A stretch of DNA of 6,736 bases, from positions 1-6,736 of the forward strand of contig JAHZHG010000155.1 of the NCBI GenBank assembly GCA_019420425.1. Direction: 5' to 3'. Below are positions 6,137-6,736 of this stretch, piece by piece. Origin of the DNA: Clostridiales bacterium. GTDB taxonomy: Bacteria; Bacillota; Clostridia; Lachnospirales; Lachnospiraceae. The position numbers were made by a program, and so were the translations under genes. Below the pieces are notes generated by a model, which was given only the letters and a program-made list of their open reading frames with translations, ran no database searches and had not been told where the DNA came from. Position 1 is the first letter of the stretch; every line of letters begins with the position of its first letter.

Positions 6137-6291
6137 TAGATTAACATGCTTCCTTTACATTTTAACAATTTCGCGCCGTTGACGATCATCAGTACTCCCG
6201 ATACCACGCCGATTACCAGCACCACAATCCCGAGAACCAGAGAAGACACTCCGGAATTTCCAATTGATTTGTAGCTTTTTTCATCCATCAT
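6136..6291 (-). CDS. 51-residue single-span membrane protein
   Basis: A short frame encodes MMDEKSYKSIGNSGVSS, then one strong hydrophobic segment of about 23 residues (residues 18-40, LVLGIVVLVIGVVSGVLMI...) and a basic tail with KLLKCKGS. AGGAGG at 6297-6302 lies 5 nt before the first ATG and 8 nt before the second (6288), so the second Met may be the real start. Its stop codon shares a base with the ATG of the VanZ-like gene, which supports real translation. The product is probably an N-out or N-in single-pass inner-membrane protein; I do not recognise the family and give no function. It begins 31 nt after pyrE. Confidence 0.8.
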   Translation of the reverse strand: MMDEKSYKSIGNSGVSSLVLGIVVLVIGVVSGVLMIVNGAKLLKCKGSMLI

Positions 6292-6296
6292 AAAAA

Positions 6297-6302
6297 CCTC
6301 CT
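6297..6302 (-). promoter_or_regulatory. Shine-Dalgarno site of the 51-residue membrane protein gene
   Basis: A perfect AGGAGG followed by TTTTT and two consecutive ATGs. It is the main evidence that this very short frame is translated. It also lies just after a small GGGGA-GTC-TCCCC hairpin (6306-6318) in the gap after pyrE. Confidence 0.75.
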
Positions 6303-6322
6303 GCCGGGGAGACTCCCCCTGT

Positions 6323-6736
6323 TTATTCTACACCGTATTTGGCGTAATAAGCGTCAATCGCCGCCTTCATCTGATCATCAATGATCACTTTTCCTTTGTA
6401 CTCCCGGTTATGGAGATGCTCCACTACCTCTGCCATGGTCACGATAGCTGTGGTTTTCAGGCCGTAGGTCTCCTCGATCTCCTGCAGCGCGCTCTTGGTG
6501 CCCTGTCCTCTTTCCATACGGTCCACGGATACCACCAGACCGATGGGATTCACGTCGCCCTGTGCCTTAATGATCGGAAGTGTCTCCTGAATGGAGGTGC
6601 CTGCGGTGGTCACGTCCTCGATAATCACCACCCGGTCGCCGTCCCCGATGGGACTGCCCAGCAGAATCCCCTTGTCGCCGTGATCCTTGACCTCCTTACG
6701 GTTGGAGCAGTAACGGATATCTGCGCCGTACAGCTC
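6323..6736 (-). CDS. pyrE: Orotate phosphoribosyltransferase, C-terminal part
   Basis: PyrE transfers the phosphoribosyl group of PRPP to orotate, giving OMP, the fifth step of UMP synthesis. The frame is open from the window edge and gives 137 residues, about the last 60% of a protein usually 210-225 long; the true start is outside. The flexible catalytic loop reads SNRKEVKDHGDKG (visible residues 11-23), with the expected Arg, two Lys and His of the family at 13, 14, 17 and 19. The PRPP-binding motif VVIIEDVTTAGTS follows at 36-48. The C-terminus (AYYAKYGVE) looks natural. The downstream gap holds a weak 5-bp hairpin without an adjacent U-run, so read-through into the membrane-protein genes is likely. 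Confidence 0.97.
   Translation of the reverse strand, partial: ELYGADIRYCSNRKEVKDHGDKGILLGSPIGDGDRVVIIEDVTTAGTSIQETLPIIKAQGDVNPIGLVVSVDRMERGQGTKSALQEIEETYGLKTTAIVTMAEVVEHLHNREYKGKVIIDDQMKAAIDAYYAKYGVE

Noticed and set aside
6306..6318. Hairpin GGGGA-GTC-TCCCC after pyrE as a terminator.
   Set aside because: The stem is only 5 bp and the T-run on the minus strand begins about 10 nt later, forming the spacer of the next gene's ribosome binding site.

Overview
The window looks like chromosomal DNA from a gut-type clostridium, most likely Lachnospiraceae. The base composition is moderately GC-rich, Shine-Dalgarno sequences are strong AGGAGG types, and the proteins have a clostridial flavour (the PyrE loop, class I PurE, VanZ-like proteins and a long M29 aminopeptidase). 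Genus and species cannot be fixed from the sequence alone. Every supported gene lies on the minus strand, so transcription runs from high to low coordinates.

Right-hand block (6736 to 3276): the 3' part of pyrE (pyrimidine synthesis) is followed closely by a 51-residue single-span membrane protein, a VanZ-family membrane protein, a 109-residue three-span membrane protein (probably DUF6142-like) and a 690-residue peptidase of family M29 with a large N-terminal extension. Gaps are 31 nt, a 1-nt overlap, an 8-nt overlap and 4 nt, so this is probably one transcription unit, with translational coupling among the small membrane genes. No convincing U-run terminator is visible after the peptidase gene.

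Middle (3275 to 2785): a roughly 490-bp gene-free stretch. Its upstream part carries nested inverted repeats (3060-3150). Next comes a near-consensus sigma-A promoter, TTGACA-17 nt-TAGAAT at 3056-3028. The predicted transcript begins with a leader of about 235 nt made almost entirely of two tandem copies (about 89% identical) of a 100-nt element. Each copy can fold, and one hairpin pair has changed in a compensatory way between copies. This is the most interesting part of the window: a candidate tandem cis-regulatory RNA in front of a purine operon. I do not recognise it as a known riboswitch class.

Left-hand block (2784 to 1): purE, purM, purN and purD (truncated by the window edge) form a compact de novo purine operon. 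Together they cover glycinamide ribonucleotide synthesis (PurD), its formylation (PurN), closure of the AIR ring (PurM) and carboxylate transfer to give CAIR (PurE). purM and purN overlap by 7 nt, and the purD ribosome binding site overlaps the purN stop codon.
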